Shown here: positions 23,379 through 38,475 of the stretch, piece after piece
Position numbering within the stretch: position 1 is the stretch's first letter
Layout: each line of letters starts with the position of its first letter
Source of the DNA: Mesorhizobium sp. NZP2298
GTDB lineage: Bacteria; Pseudomonadota; Alphaproteobacteria; Rhizobiales; Rhizobiaceae
DNA length: 64,000 nucleotides
Direction: 5' to 3'
Assembly: GCF_013170825.1 (NCBI RefSeq)
Contig: NZ_CP033365.1
Location: 6,460,001 to 6,524,000 of the forward strand
Notes under the pieces: generated by a model
Told to the model about the DNA's origin: nothing
Database searches by the model: none
Seen by the model: the letters and a program-made list of their open reading frames with translations, nothing else
Made by a program: the position numbers and the translations under genes

Positions 23379-24482
23379 ATGATTCCGTTCGTAGATTTGA
23401 AAACCCAGTACACCTCGATCAAGCTCGAGGTAGATGCAGCCATTCAGCGCACCTTGGAGACCTGTCAGTTCACCCTGGGCGCCGACGTAGCTGAATTTGA
23501 AAAGGAATTCGCTGCCTATTCGCAAGCAGCCTTCGGCGTCGGCGTCAACACCGGCACCAGCGCCCTGCACCTGGGCCTGCTGGCCGCCGGGATTGGGCCG
23601 GGCGACGAGGTTATCACCTCCCCCTTCACCTTCGTGGCGACGGTGGCGGCCATTTACTACACGGGCGCGACCCCTGTGCTCGTCGATATCGATCCTGCGA
23701 CCTACACCATCGACCCGGCCCAGATCGAAGCCGCGGTCACGCCAGCCACCAAGGCGATCATCCCGATCCACCTCTACGGCCAGCCGGCCGACATGGATCC
23801 GATCATGGCCATCGCCAGGAAGCACGGCCTGGTGGTGCTGGAAGACGCCTGCCAGGCGCACGGCGCGGAATACAAGGGCAAGCGCGTCGGCGCCATCGGC
23901 GACATGGCGGCTTTCAGCTTCTATCCTGGCAAGAACCTCGGCGCCTATGGCGAAGGCGGGATGCTGACGACCGACAACGCCGATCATAACCGGGCGGTCC
24001 GCATGCTGCGCGACTGGGGCGCCGAGCGGAAGTACCACCACGAAGTCAAGGGCTATAACTACCGCCTGGAAGGCCTTCAGGGCTCTGTTCTGCGCGTGAA
24101 GCTCAAACACCTGGATAGGTGGACCGAGCAGCGCCGCGCCACGGCCGCCCGCTATGACGCCATGTTCGCCGGCACCGGCCTGCCAACCCCCTTCGTCCGC
24201 AACGATGTGCGCCACGTCTACCACATCTACGCCGTCCGCACGCCCGAACGCGCTGGCTGGCAGGAGGCGCTGAACGCTCAAGGGATCCAGTCGGGCATCC
24301 ACTATCCCATTCCCGTGCACTTGCTGCCCGCCTACGCCGACCTCGGCTACAAGCAGGGCCAGTTCCCGCACGCCGAAAAGGCTGCGGCCGAGGTTCTGTC
24401 CCTACCCATGTTCCCGGAGTTCACGGAGCAGCAGCAGGACGTGGTCGTGGCTGCGGTCAAGAAACTGCAAGCAAGCGTTTGA
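23379..24482 (+). CDS. DegT-family aminotransferase (WbpE/WlbC-like)
   Basis: A 367-residue PLP enzyme. ATG 23379 gives the standard MIPFVDLKTQY start; ATG 23367, inside the end of the preceding gene, is an alternative. Motifs: NTGTSALHLGLLAAGIGPGD, SPFTFVATVAAI, LEDACQAHGA and FYPGKNLGAYGEGGM with Lys185 as Schiff-base lysine. This form (YPGKNLGAYGEGG) is typical of WbpE/WlbC/QdtB enzymes that aminate 3-keto sugars. With the oxidoreductase and acetyltransferase it forms the D-B-E trio of the diacetamido-uronic acid pathway. Confidence 0.88.
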   Translation: MIPFVDLKTQYTSIKLEVDAAIQRTLETCQFTLGADVAEFEKEFAAYSQAAFGVGVNTGTSALHLGLLAAGIGPGDEVITSPFTFVATVAAIYYTGATPVLVDIDPATYTIDPAQIEAAVTPATKAIIPIHLYGQPADMDPIMAIARKHGLVVLEDACQAHGAEYKGKRVGAIGDMAAFSFYPGKNLGAYGEGGMLTTDNADHNRAVRMLRDWGAERKYHHEVKGYNYRLEGLQGSVLRVKLKHLDRWTEQRRATAARYDAMFAGTGLPTPFVRNDVRHVYHIYAVRTPERAGWQEALNAQGIQSGIHYPIPVHLLPAYADLGYKQGQFPHAEKAAAEVLSLPMFPEFTEQQQDVVVAAVKKLQASV

Positions 24483-24551
24483 CGAGCGGGCCTCCGCTCA
24501 ACCGGAAACAGGCCTGCAAAGGCGCCTCCAAACCGATGACAGGGAAATACA

Positions 24552-25586
24552 ATGAAACTTGAAGGCTCTCGAATCCTGGTGACTGGCGGCTGCGGTCTGA
24601 TCGGCTCGACCACCATCGACCTGCTGCTGAAGGAGCACGCGCCCGAAAAGATCGTGATCCTCGACAACCTGGTCCGCGGCAGCCTGCAAAACGTCAAGGA
24701 CTCCCTGCAAGACCCGCGCGTCGAACTCGTCGAAGGCGACATTCGCGACGTCGCGGCTGTCCACAAGGCCACCGACGGCATGGACGCCGTCATCCACATG
24801 GCAACCCTGAGGGTCATCGCCTGCGCTGCCGAGCCTCGCGAAGCCCTGGGCGTCATGTGCGACGGCAGCTACAATGTCATTGAGGCCGCCCAGGCCAAGG
24901 GCGTTAAAAAAATCTGTGCGGCCTCCTCTGCCTCGGTCTACGGCCTGGCCGACCTCTTCCCGACCGAGGAGAGCCACCACCCGTACAACAACCGTACCTG
25001 GTACGGGGCCAGCAAGGTCATGCTGGAAGGCCTGTTGCGCTCGTTCAACGACATGTACGGTCTGCCCTACGTGGCGCTGCGCTATTTCAACGTGTACGGC
25101 CCGCGCATGGACCTGCATGGTAAGTATACCGAGGTTCTGATCCGCTGGATGGACCGCATCGACGCCGGCCAACCGCCGCTGATCCTCGGCGACGGGTCCA
25201 CCACCATGGACTTCGTCTATATCGATGACATCGCCCGAGCCAACATACTTTCCCTGATGTCGGACGTGGAGGACGACGTTTTTAACGTCGCCAGCGGCGT
25301 GGAGACCAGCCTGAACGACCTGGCCGCCTCGCTCCTGCGCGTGATGGGTTCCAACCTCCAGCCGGAGTACGGGCCCGAGCGCAAGGTGAACCCGGTCTCG
25401 CGGCGACTGGCCGACACGTCCAAGGCAGAGAAGATGCTGGGCTTCAAGGCGACCATCGATCTCGACGAGGGCCTCACCCGCCTAGTCGAATGGTGGCGCG
25501 CCAATCGCGAGCAGGTGACTGACGACCCACTCGGGATGCGCCTTGGGGCCTTCCGTGCTCTGCGACGGTGTGGTTCGGCCGCATGA
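24552..25586 (+). CDS. NAD-dependent nucleotide-sugar epimerase/dehydratase (extended SDR)
   Basis: A 344-residue extended SDR: ILVTGGCGLIGSTT (NAD-binding GxxGxxG), LDNLVRGS, SSASVYG and Tyr151/Lys155 in WYGASK, plus RYFNVYGPRMD typical of UDP-GlcNAc or UDP-glucose 4-epimerase-like enzymes. AGGGA lies before ATG 24552. It follows the aminotransferase by 69 bases and is the last gene of the polysaccharide block. The substrate is uncertain. The C-terminal tail after VEWWRANREQV is probably not essential. Confidence 0.85.
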   Translation: MKLEGSRILVTGGCGLIGSTTIDLLLKEHAPEKIVILDNLVRGSLQNVKDSLQDPRVELVEGDIRDVAAVHKATDGMDAVIHMATLRVIACAAEPREALGVMCDGSYNVIEAAQAKGVKKICAASSASVYGLADLFPTEESHHPYNNRTWYGASKVMLEGLLRSFNDMYGLPYVALRYFNVYGPRMDLHGKYTEVLIRWMDRIDAGQPPLILGDGSTTMDFVYIDDIARANILSLMSDVEDDVFNVASGVETSLNDLAASLLRVMGSNLQPEYGPERKVNPVSRRLADTSKAEKMLGFKATIDLDEGLTRLVEWWRANREQVTDDPLGMRLGAFRALRRCGSAA

Positions 25587-26700
25587 ACGTAACGCTCGAA
25601 CCGTCGTGGCGCAGTTTTCCATCGGATTGACGGAGCATCGTCACAAGCAATTGAGCGCGGTCCGGCCGTCTCATTGTTGGTACGGCCGCTGGCAGGATAA
25701 CGTGCCTTCCGTCGCCGGCATCGGTCCTCATCCGCCGGGGCGGATCTCCTTATCTCAAATGGCGTCCATCGCGGTGCCGAGGCCGTGCGTTTCTACTACC
25801 ACCACACGGCGCATCGACGTGCACCAAATTTGGCCAGCCCCAGACAACTGGCTCCGGCAACCGCGTCCATGCCCCTCCTTTGACAACTGCTTGCAATGCC
25901 TTTGGTGAAGATGGCGCGCAAGGCGCCTGCGAATGTGTAGTTTCCCGCGTCCGACAGAGTGCAGGAATTGGCGGAGTCGAACATGGCGAGTTCCGCCTTC
26001 GGCAAGGCTTCGTGTGCGGGATCACTCTGCGGCGCGCCATGGCCAGATGAGCGAGAATTACCTTCGATATCGGTCTCGGCCACGGTCGCAACAGAATGGT
26101 AGAGAAACATGGATGGTTGAGCTGGCGGAGTGTAGTCGCGCGTCTTGTGCGGTTCTCCTTCCGTGAGGCCCTAATTGGGTGGCCCAGGCGGTGCGCGCAA
26201 CTCGGCTGTGGCTAGGCAGAAAGTTCGAAAGCTCCCAACGCCAACTTGGATGCTGGCGGCGGGCAATGAGGTTCACGGATATCCCTTCGGACCTCCGCGA
26301 AGGGCGGCAGGCAAGACAACTTGCGTCTCGTCGTTCCTGGTCTGCATTCGTCCTCATCCGCTGGGGAGTTTCTCCTTGTTCAATTCACGTCCGTCAACGT
26401 GCCGGCGCCACGCGTTGCAAATGCTTTTGCACCGCTCATCGCCGCGCACCTAGTAGCTTGCGGTTCTTGGGACGGGCGCGTTCAGCGGTCCGCTTGGCTC
26501 GCGGCCGTATCGCAGCCATAAATGTTCCATCGCCATCGCGCGCATGATCACGGCTGCCGTGCGAAGCGGAAAGCCAAAGCGCAGTCCCTAAACGCCGAAC
26601 AGCGCCGTCTGTACTTTGCCCCATATTGGGACAGCCTTGATTTGGCCGCAATTGCTTCTAGCTGCTTCCTAGTTGTCGAAGCAACAGGACGAGGTGGGCA

Positions 26701-26919
26701 ATGCGGATCCTAGTAGGACCTGCGAAACGAGAGGGCGTTTCTCGAACTATTTTCCATAGACCGTTGGGCGATGGCGATATCAAATCCGAGACGGGGGTGG
26801 TCATACTTTCGATAGATGCCGGCGGTATCTACGCAAGCGGTTCGCAATACCGATACCAGATTGAGTTGACGCTTGATGAACTTGAGGCGCTTGCGAGCCG
26901 TCTGACAATGAGATCGTAG
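26701..26919 (+). CDS. Hypothetical small protein
   Basis: A 72-residue frame with AGGTGGG just before ATG 26701. The translation looks protein-like (VVILSIDAGGIYASGSQYRYQ, then LTLDELEALASRL) rather than arginine-rich shadow. I recognise no family. It stands alone in a decayed region, so it may be a relic. Confidence 0.35.
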   Translation: MRILVGPAKREGVSRTIFHRPLGDGDIKSETGVVILSIDAGGIYASGSQYRYQIELTLDELEALASRLTMRS

Positions 26920-27244
26920 CTAGTATATCCAGCCGCACCAGCCATCTGACGTTACGTCAAGAATCAGCTACTGTAACGTTGCGGCGAACCTGGAAAGTAA
27001 CCGTCCGGCCGGCGCCATTCAGGCAAGCTCCCAGCAGAAGCGCGCCGGCCGTGTCTGGGTCTTACCCCGGTGCGCCAATGCGGCTTCTCTACGCGCTGAC
27101 CACATGCGTTGCTACAGGTTTGTCGGTCATCGCCCGGCGTCCGAATTGTTGTTCTTTGTACCTCGTTCGTTTGACTTTCGAGCAGATTGTCATGGGCGTA
27201 TATCTTCCCCCGCGGGGTCGTTCTCATAAACCACCCGTCGGTTA

Positions 27245-27283
27245 GGCCCGGTGTCCTCCCCAATCCCAACCGGGCACCGGGCC
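27245..27283. repeat. GC-rich palindromic element, copy 2
   Basis: GGCCCGGTG (27245-27253) pairs with CACCGGGCC (27275-27283) around a 21-base loop containing CCCCAATCCC. The outer stem and C-rich loop match the element at 9388-9427; the central stem bases differ by compensating changes (GCGCC against GTG), which supports a conserved hairpin. Confidence 0.45.
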
Positions 27284-27557
27284 GCCGCAGAGTTCATCGA
27301 GCTTGGATGCAAAGGGCACATGAACTCGCCGGGCGAAGACCCCAACCACCTCAAGCCCGGCGAGCCCACTACCTGATCAGGAACGCGATCAGGACCGGAA
27401 TCACCCGGTACCCTTCCGACGCAAGAGCGATGCCAGCACCCCGTCCCGCAATGGGACAATACAGGAGCGGGACCTGCTGGGCGTTGTTTGCAGGTTTGCT
27501 AACTTGGGTTGGGCTAGCCGGCTTGCCGTGTCGGCTAGGCCCCGGGGTCAGCCAAAC

Positions 27558-27773
27558 CTACCCCAACGACGGACTATCGGGCTGCTTCGTCAGTTCGACG
27601 AAAGCCCCTGGATATTCGTAGAAGAGAGCCGCCGCACCGGCGCCTATCACACAGCGCCGGGACTGAACGCCGGAAACCCAACACCCGTCGGTCTCCGTCA
27701 GGACGAACGCCATTTCCTGACCGCCATTCGCTCCAGCCGCCGCAAAAACCGGCCCATCGGCCTTTGCCGCGGT
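27558..27773 (-). pseudogene. Possible remnant of a small exported protein
   Basis: The minus-strand frame between an upstream TGA (27774-27776) and a TAG (27558-27560) reads as a plausible protein (ADGPVFAAAGANGGQE, then GCWVSGVQSRRCVIG) but has no start codon before the conserved-looking part. An N-terminal signal peptide may have been lost by frameshift. No family recognised. Confidence 0.25.
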
Positions 27774-28043
27774 TCAACCAGAAGCAAGACGTGTCTCGGC
27801 GTAAGATGGCGCTAATCGCGAACTGCGCTCTTGCTTAGACTTCCCGGATGGCACCGGCGCCTGGGGCGCGGCTACTCCAAGTTCGGAGGATATGCGCTGT
27901 CCTTAAGGCTTACTTGCATCGTTGCCGAGAGCACGAGAATATTCGATTGCCAGCAATGGTCCCCGGCCCGACTGCCCAGATGCGCCCTCCAAACGCCAGA
28001 CTTGGTAGTCGGGCCACCGTTCAATCCAACGGAGCTGCAAACG

Positions 28044-28367
28044 ATGTCTGCTCACCGCTTCAATCACCCTGTTCACGTATTCGTGGGCCTTGGCTTTCCC
28101 CATGCGGTGTCCTCTGTGCAGGAAGCCCGTCAAATCCTTGATGAATGGACGGGGCGGCACAGCCCGAAATACACAGCGTCAGTTGCCCTTTGCCAATCCG
28201 CACTTGCCCGCAAGGAAGACGTTGAGACGGCTCGCGCTGCCTTTGAGGCCTTTGCTCTAGCCCACGGAATTCTTGCGCCGGACGCAATCGAACTCGCGGT
28301 GGCACGCGCAGCAGAAGAGTGGATGGCAGCCTATGATGGGCGGACCGAGGTTTTGACTGGCCGTTAG
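28044..28367 (+). CDS. DUF982 domain protein
   Basis: A 107-residue protein from ATG 28044; the frame is open further upstream but only this part is protein-like. NHPVHVFVGLGFPHAVSSV, ARQILDEW and ETARAAFEAFALAHGIL match DUF982, a small family of unknown function that is abundant and multi-copy in rhizobia. It sits in the decayed region beside the integrase remnant, a usual setting for these genes. No function can be given. Confidence 0.7.
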   Translation: MSAHRFNHPVHVFVGLGFPHAVSSVQEARQILDEWTGRHSPKYTASVALCQSALARKEDVETARAAFEAFALAHGILAPDAIELAVARAAEEWMAAYDGRTEVLTGR

Positions 28368-28418
28368 GTCGACCTTGAAAGTCGATCATCGGAATGAAGA
28401 GCGAACAGTGCGAGCTCA

Positions 28419-29012
28419 TCATGGATTGGAGTATCGATATATCGAACTGTCGGCATAGATGCCTCGCTTCACAATCGGCGCGCGCTCGAATTGCTCGCGA
28501 TCAGTTCCAGCTGGTAGAGCAGGGATCAATGAAGCCACCAAGAACTCCTCGATAAACGTGCCGCGAACAAAACTCGCTCCAATGCAAAGGCGGTTGAAGA
28601 CCCGCTGCAAGAATTCTATTGCTTCTGGCTGAAAGCATTCGGGATTTCTGTTGCCGCACGTGCTGCACCTCCACGTTTGGCGGACGCAAGGTGGTCGCTT
28701 ACAGCCGAAGGAGCCCTTGGTTGCTCGGGCCGATGTCTCAGAATCGCGCGCACCTCGAAGATCCAGCGCTTCCGATATCTTGTCGTCAGGACGGTCGACC
28801 GCGCCGCCGACGGCGTCGACAGATGGTGATTTGGCGGGCTCCCCTATTGTGCTCTCGACCCGTTGCAGAATCGTATCGAGCGGCTCGGCGACCAGGATCT
28901 CGGCGAGTGGTCGATAGACGAAACCCAGCGACTCGGCACGCTTGACGGCCGTGCGGTATCGGACACGCGCCGCCTGTGGATTTTCACCCAACATTGCCGC
29001 AATGCCGGTCAC
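28419..29012 (-). pseudogene. Remnant of a tRNA-associated phage-type integrase (N-terminal piece)
   Basis: The first 85 or so residues (MTGIAAMLGENPQAAR, then AVKRAESLGFVYRPLAEIL, then VGGAVDRPDDKISEAL) resemble, from memory, the N-terminal region of tyrosine recombinases of rhizobial islands. The following sequence is unrelated and Cys/Arg-rich (VRQTWRCSTCGNRNPECF), and the catalytic Arg-His-Arg-Tyr domain is missing. The reading frame starts 51 bases from the 3' end of tRNA-His and points away from it, the normal place for an island integrase. I therefore call it a deleted or fused integrase. The family match is uncertain without a search. Confidence 0.5.
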
Positions 29013-29062
29013 CAGAATCGGTAAATTACATCACAAATTCAAGCACTTAAAAGGAGAGCCGA

Positions 29063-29139
29063 TGGTACCGTTGGCTGGGATCGAACCAGCGACCTCCGGA
29101 TCCACAATCCGGCGCTCTAACCAGCTGAGCTACAACGGC
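29063..29139 (-). tRNA. tRNA-His (GTG anticodon)
   Basis: The minus strand folds as a cloverleaf: acceptor GCCGTTG/CAACGGT, D stem GCTC/GAGC, anticodon stem CCGGA/TCCGG with loop TTGTGGA giving anticodon GTG, T stem GCTGG/CCAGC with TTCGATC loop. The discriminator is A73 and CCA is encoded. Position -1 is T, not the usual G, as known for many alphaproteobacterial tRNA-His genes. Its 3' end faces the integrase remnant. Confidence 0.95.
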
Positions 29140-29302
29140 ACATTTGCCTGAGGGTGATCTCGTCGGAAACGCGTTCCACTTGACCCACTCTGTCGTTCGG
29201 CGATGCGTCCTTACGGGCTTATGGATTTTAATTCAAGGCTTTTGCGAAGCAAAGACCACTTCCCCACATGTCGCCGCGCCGAGCAATATCCACCGGGCAA
29301 AG

Positions 29303-29335
29303 AAAAAGGCCGGCGGGAGGAGGTGCCGGCCTTTT
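29303..29335 (-). terminator. Rho-independent terminator downstream of the phasin gene
   Basis: GGCCGGC and GCCGGCC form a stem around GGGAGGAGGT-type loop, flanked by A5 on the left and T4 on the right, so it can work on both strands. On the minus strand it lies 160 bases after the phasin stop. Confidence 0.6.
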
Positions 29336-29494
29336 CCTGTTACGAGCCAGCGGGAGGAGGAGCTGGCTGGTCACCCCGGGGAGCAGAGGGAGGAGGTTCC
29401 ACTCGCCGGGTATTCCTTGATGGCTGGCATCATACGCTTGATCAGTTTGAAGAAAATGCGACCTTTTGTTGCATCTCCTGATCATGCGCAAATA

Positions 29495-29953
29495 TTAGGC
29501 AGCCTTAATGTCCTTGATCGCCTTCTCGAAGGCGGTCTTGATCGGCTTGGAGACGTCTTCGGCCGCCTTGGAAGCGACAGCCTGCAACTCCTTGGCCTGC
29601 TCGACGGACAACTCGACGCGTTTGCGCAGGAAGGCGGTCTGCAGTTCAATGACTTCCGACAGCGACTTGGCGCCGATAAGGGCTTCGAGATGCGAGAAAC
29701 CGGCTTCGGCATTGGCGCGCAGTGCCGCGATGGTCTTGAGCGACAGGTCGCTGGAAACAGTCTTGGCGGTCTCGTAGGTCGACTCCAGAGCCTTCTGGGT
29801 CTCCTCGGCGCCGGTCTTGAGCTTGGCATAGGCCTCTTTCGACTGCTCAACGCCCTTTTCGGCGAAAGCGCGGATCTGGTCGGTGGCCTTGGAAGCGTCG
29901 AAGCTCGGGAATTCAACGTTTTCGATCGTCTCGGCAGTCTTGGTCCTGGACAT
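29495..29953 (-). CDS. Phasin family protein
   Basis: A 152-residue amphipathic, all-helical protein from ATG 29953 with AGGATGG upstream; the frame upstream is non-coding. FPSFDASKATDQIRAFAEKGVEQSKEAYAKLK, split over two helices, and VIELQTAFLRKRVELSVEQAKEL are classic phasin_2 segments. Phasins coat polyhydroxybutyrate granules and control their size and number. A strong palindrome about 76 bases upstream is a candidate PhaR site, fitting storage-linked control. Acetoacetyl-CoA synthetase, which recycles PHB products, is nearby at 34361. Confidence 0.88.
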   Translation of the reverse strand: MSRTKTAETIENVEFPSFDASKATDQIRAFAEKGVEQSKEAYAKLKTGAEETQKALESTYETAKTVSSDLSLKTIAALRANAEAGFSHLEALIGAKSLSEVIELQTAFLRKRVELSVEQAKELQAVASKAAEDVSKPIKTAFEKAIKDIKAA

Positions 29954-30028
29954 TTTCCATCCTTTCAGCGGCAGCGGCTTTGACAGAAAGCCGTCTCGTT
30001 CATGTATGATGGCAATATAAAGGCAAAT

Positions 30029-30064
30029 TTTGTGCATTGCAATATCTTTGTTGCAGTGCACAAA
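30029..30064. promoter_or_regulatory. Palindromic operator upstream of the phasin gene (candidate PhaR site)
   Basis: TTTGTGCATTGCAA (30029-30042) and TTGCAGTGCACAAA (30051-30064) are inverted repeats with one mismatch in 14, spaced by 8 bases. It lies upstream of the phasin start. TGC/GCA-rich palindromes are bound by PhaR, the PHB-sensing repressor of phasin genes in alphaproteobacteria; the assignment is inference. Confidence 0.55.
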
Positions 30065-30200
30065 AAAATCTTTCGGGCCGTTAACCAAGAGCCCAAATTC
30101 CAGCCTTTGCACGTTCTGGCTTGTGGACCTTCGTGGCTGCGGCTTTTATTAACAAAGCGTTAACTGCAATCTCGCCGCTCCGTGAGGGTTCGCCAAGCGC

Positions 30201-34115
<3,915 letters not shown>

Positions 34116-34129
34116 CGACTTCAAAAGAA

Positions 34130-34150
34130 AAGGCGCCCAAAGGACGCCTT
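34130..34150 (-). terminator. Stem-loop terminator, minus strand
   Basis: AAGGCGCCC and GGACGCCTT form a 9-base stem with one mismatch around AAA. A T-rich tract follows on the minus strand (TTTTCTTTTG), so it would end transcripts from the acetoacetyl-CoA synthetase gene 210 bases upstream. Confidence 0.5.
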
Positions 34151-34360
34151 AAGAGATGGGATTGCTGTCACAACGGGGGCTTGAGCGAATTCAGATCCTC
34201 CGGGGGCTGAGGAACGGGATTTCTCCCTCAAGTTACATGCGACTATCGAGGTCGGGCCTTAACAAGTCCTTACCGGGCCGCCAAAAAATTTACGAATGTG
34301 TACCACTCGTGAAATCTAGGTAAATTCCCGAGACATAATCCGTTAACCATGACGGGCGGG

Positions 34361-36331
<1,971 letters not shown>

Positions 36332-36530
36332 GATCGATCCTCCCACGGTCGCCATCGCTTATGCATATCGCAGCGCAGCAGAGCAAGATTTTGTTGGGCC
36401 GAAGCGACCAGGTGTGCGCAAATGCCATCGCCGGGCCATAAAGACTTGAAATGCCTCAGTCCTAAGTCGTAGTGACGACTGGGGTTACACCCGTCGGGCG
36501 ATTAATCGGAACGGAAGCATATAGGGCGAA

Positions 36531-38384
36531 ATGCCATCATCCTTGATCCGCCGCGGAGTATGGGCGATCGGCGCTGCCGTGATCGTCATTGCTCTGGTGG
36601 TCGCCGCGCTGCCGCTGATCGCCTCGACGCGCATCGTGCGCGACCGCATCGCCTGGGAAATGAGCGCCTGGAGCGGCTTCCGGGTCGCCATCGAAGGCTC
36701 GCCGCGCATCGAGGTCTGGCCGAAATTCCGGGCAATCCTGACCGATGTGACGCTGTCCAAGTGGACGGACACCGATGCACCGCCGGTCGTCGAAGCCGAA
36801 CGGGTGGAAATCGACCTGTCGGCCATGGCGGCATTGCAAGGCGACGTGGCGTTTTCCACGGCGCGACTGGTGCGTCCGACGATCCGGGTCCAGCGCACGG
36901 CCGATGGCCTGTTCCTGCCGACCGCACCGACGGGCGGTCGCATCGCGCGCTCCATCGACACGGCGCGCGGCGTGGTCAATGCCGATCCCGCCAAGCCCGA
37001 CCTCGACAAGCTGCCGACCGACGCCTTCGGCACGGTCGAGTTCAGGGACGGCCGCATGGTGGCTTCCGTGAACGGCAAGGACGTGGAGATCCTCAGCAGC
37101 CTTAGCGGCCAGGCGACCTGGGCGGCGATGAACAGCAATGCGACACTGTCGGCAACCGGTATCTGGCGTGGCGAAAGCGTCGCCCTGGACGCGGCCTCGC
37201 CGAAGCCGCTGGTGCTGTTTGCCGGCGGCATGGCGCCGCTCACCCTGTCCTTCAAGGCAGCGCCCGCCACCTTCTCCTTCGACGGCACCGCCAACATGTC
37301 CCAGAACGCCTATTTCGACGGCCAGGTGAAGTTCGCGGCCCCCTCGCTGCGCCGGGTGCTGGAATGGTCGCAGGCCGGCATCGCACCGAGCGCGGCGATC
37401 GGTTCCGTCAGCATTTCCAGCAAGGTCACGGCGTCGGCCGGACGCGTCAAATTCGAGAACACCGCGCTGGCGCTGGACAACAATCCGGGTATGGGCGCGC
37501 TGGACTTGTCGCTTGGCGACGCCCAGCCGGTGATCTCGGGCACGCTCGCCTTCGATACGCTCGACCTCAGATCGTTCCTGTCCGCCTTCACGCCGCTGGG
37601 GCCGGCGAGTGGGGCTGGACCGGGTGACGTCGACACAAGCTTCGCCGATCGGATCAATCTCGATCTCAGATTGTCGGCGGCACATGCCACGGCTGGCACT
37701 ATCCAGCTCGCCGACGTCGCCGCCACCGCCCAGGTCAAGGACGGTCTTTCCGTCTTCGATATCTCCGACGCGTCGGCCTTTGGGGGCAACATCCAGACCA
37801 GCCTTCGTTTCGACCGCAAGCCCGAGGGCACCCAGGTCGAGATCCGGCTGCTTGCTTCCGATGTCGATGGCGGGGCGTTCGGTACGGCGGCGGGGATGAC
37901 CCGGCTGGTGCCGGTCGGCACGGGCACCGTTTCAGTCATCCTCAAGGGACCGGGCAGGACCTGGGATTCGATCTTTGAAAACGCCGACGGCTCGGTCACG
38001 GCGACCTTCGGACCCGGCGCGCTCAGCAAGTTCAACCTGCCTGCCTTTCTCAAGCATACAGAACAGGGCGGCTTCTTCGCGCTCGACGATGTCTCGGACG
38101 GGACACTGCCGATCGACGGCGCTGAAGTGAAGGCGACCATTTCACGCGGCGTGGCGAGGTTGGACAAGGCCGAAGCCAATTCGGCGAAATACAAGATCTG
38201 GCTTTCCGGCATCGCCTCCTATGCGGGACGTGGGCTGGCACTGTCGGGCGGCGTCATCCAGCCTGACCAGGCGGCGGCCCAGAAGAACGGCCAGCAGGGG
38301 CCCAACCAGTCGTCCTTCTTCGTCGGCGGAACCTGGAGTACGCCGTTCATTTCCCCGATTAGCCGCGGCGTTTCGGGCGAATAG
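36531..38384 (+). CDS. AsmA family protein
   Basis: A 617-residue inner-membrane-anchored protein: one N-terminal membrane helix (GVWAIGAAVIVIALVVAALPL), then a long beta-rich periplasmic region. The segments near residues 35-90 (IVRDRIAWEMSAWSGFRVAI) and the C-terminal repeat with FKAAPATFSFDGTANM and LSKFNLPAFLK match AsmA and AsmA_2 domains. Family members bridge the periplasm and influence phospholipid transport and outer-membrane assembly. Its role here is not known more exactly. Confidence 0.8.
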   Translation: MPSSLIRRGVWAIGAAVIVIALVVAALPLIASTRIVRDRIAWEMSAWSGFRVAIEGSPRIEVWPKFRAILTDVTLSKWTDTDAPPVVEAERVEIDLSAMAALQGDVAFSTARLVRPTIRVQRTADGLFLPTAPTGGRIARSIDTARGVVNADPAKPDLDKLPTDAFGTVEFRDGRMVASVNGKDVEILSSLSGQATWAAMNSNATLSATGIWRGESVALDAASPKPLVLFAGGMAPLTLSFKAAPATFSFDGTANMSQNAYFDGQVKFAAPSLRRVLEWSQAGIAPSAAIGSVSISSKVTASAGRVKFENTALALDNNPGMGALDLSLGDAQPVISGTLAFDTLDLRSFLSAFTPLGPASGAGPGDVDTSFADRINLDLRLSAAHATAGTIQLADVAATAQVKDGLSVFDISDASAFGGNIQTSLRFDRKPEGTQVEIRLLASDVDGGAFGTAAGMTRLVPVGTGTVSVILKGPGRTWDSIFENADGSVTATFGPGALSKFNLPAFLKHTEQGGFFALDDVSDGTLPIDGAEVKATISRGVARLDKAEANSAKYKIWLSGIASYAGRGLALSGGVIQPDQAAAQKNGQQGPNQSSFFVGGTWSTPFISPISRGVSGE

Positions 38385-38475
38385 AAGCGCGGTTTCCTTC
38401 AGTTGAATATCGTCTCGTCCGAAAACCGGTTGCCACCCTCGGGGGGCCAGGCCCGAGGGCACGCTTTCGAGATGC

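Larger units (their letters stand above)
25587..28043. other. Gene-poor, probably decayed region
   Basis: About 2.4 kb with only short overlapping frames on both strands. Apart from a possible small gene at 26701 and a coding-like but start-less frame at 27558-27773 on the minus strand, I recognise nothing. No transposase, inverted-repeat ends or target duplications were found by eye. A palindromic element lies at 27245-27283. The region looks like the eroded edge of an island. Confidence 0.45.

Noticed and set aside
25587..28043. Insertion sequence in the gene-poor region
   Set aside because: No DDE or HUH transposase motifs, terminal inverted repeats or target duplications could be found by reading.
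28367..29062. Second tRNA 3' end as an att duplicate nearby
   Set aside because: No repeat of the tRNA-His 3' sequence was seen between 9 kb and 29 kb; the other end may lie outside the window.
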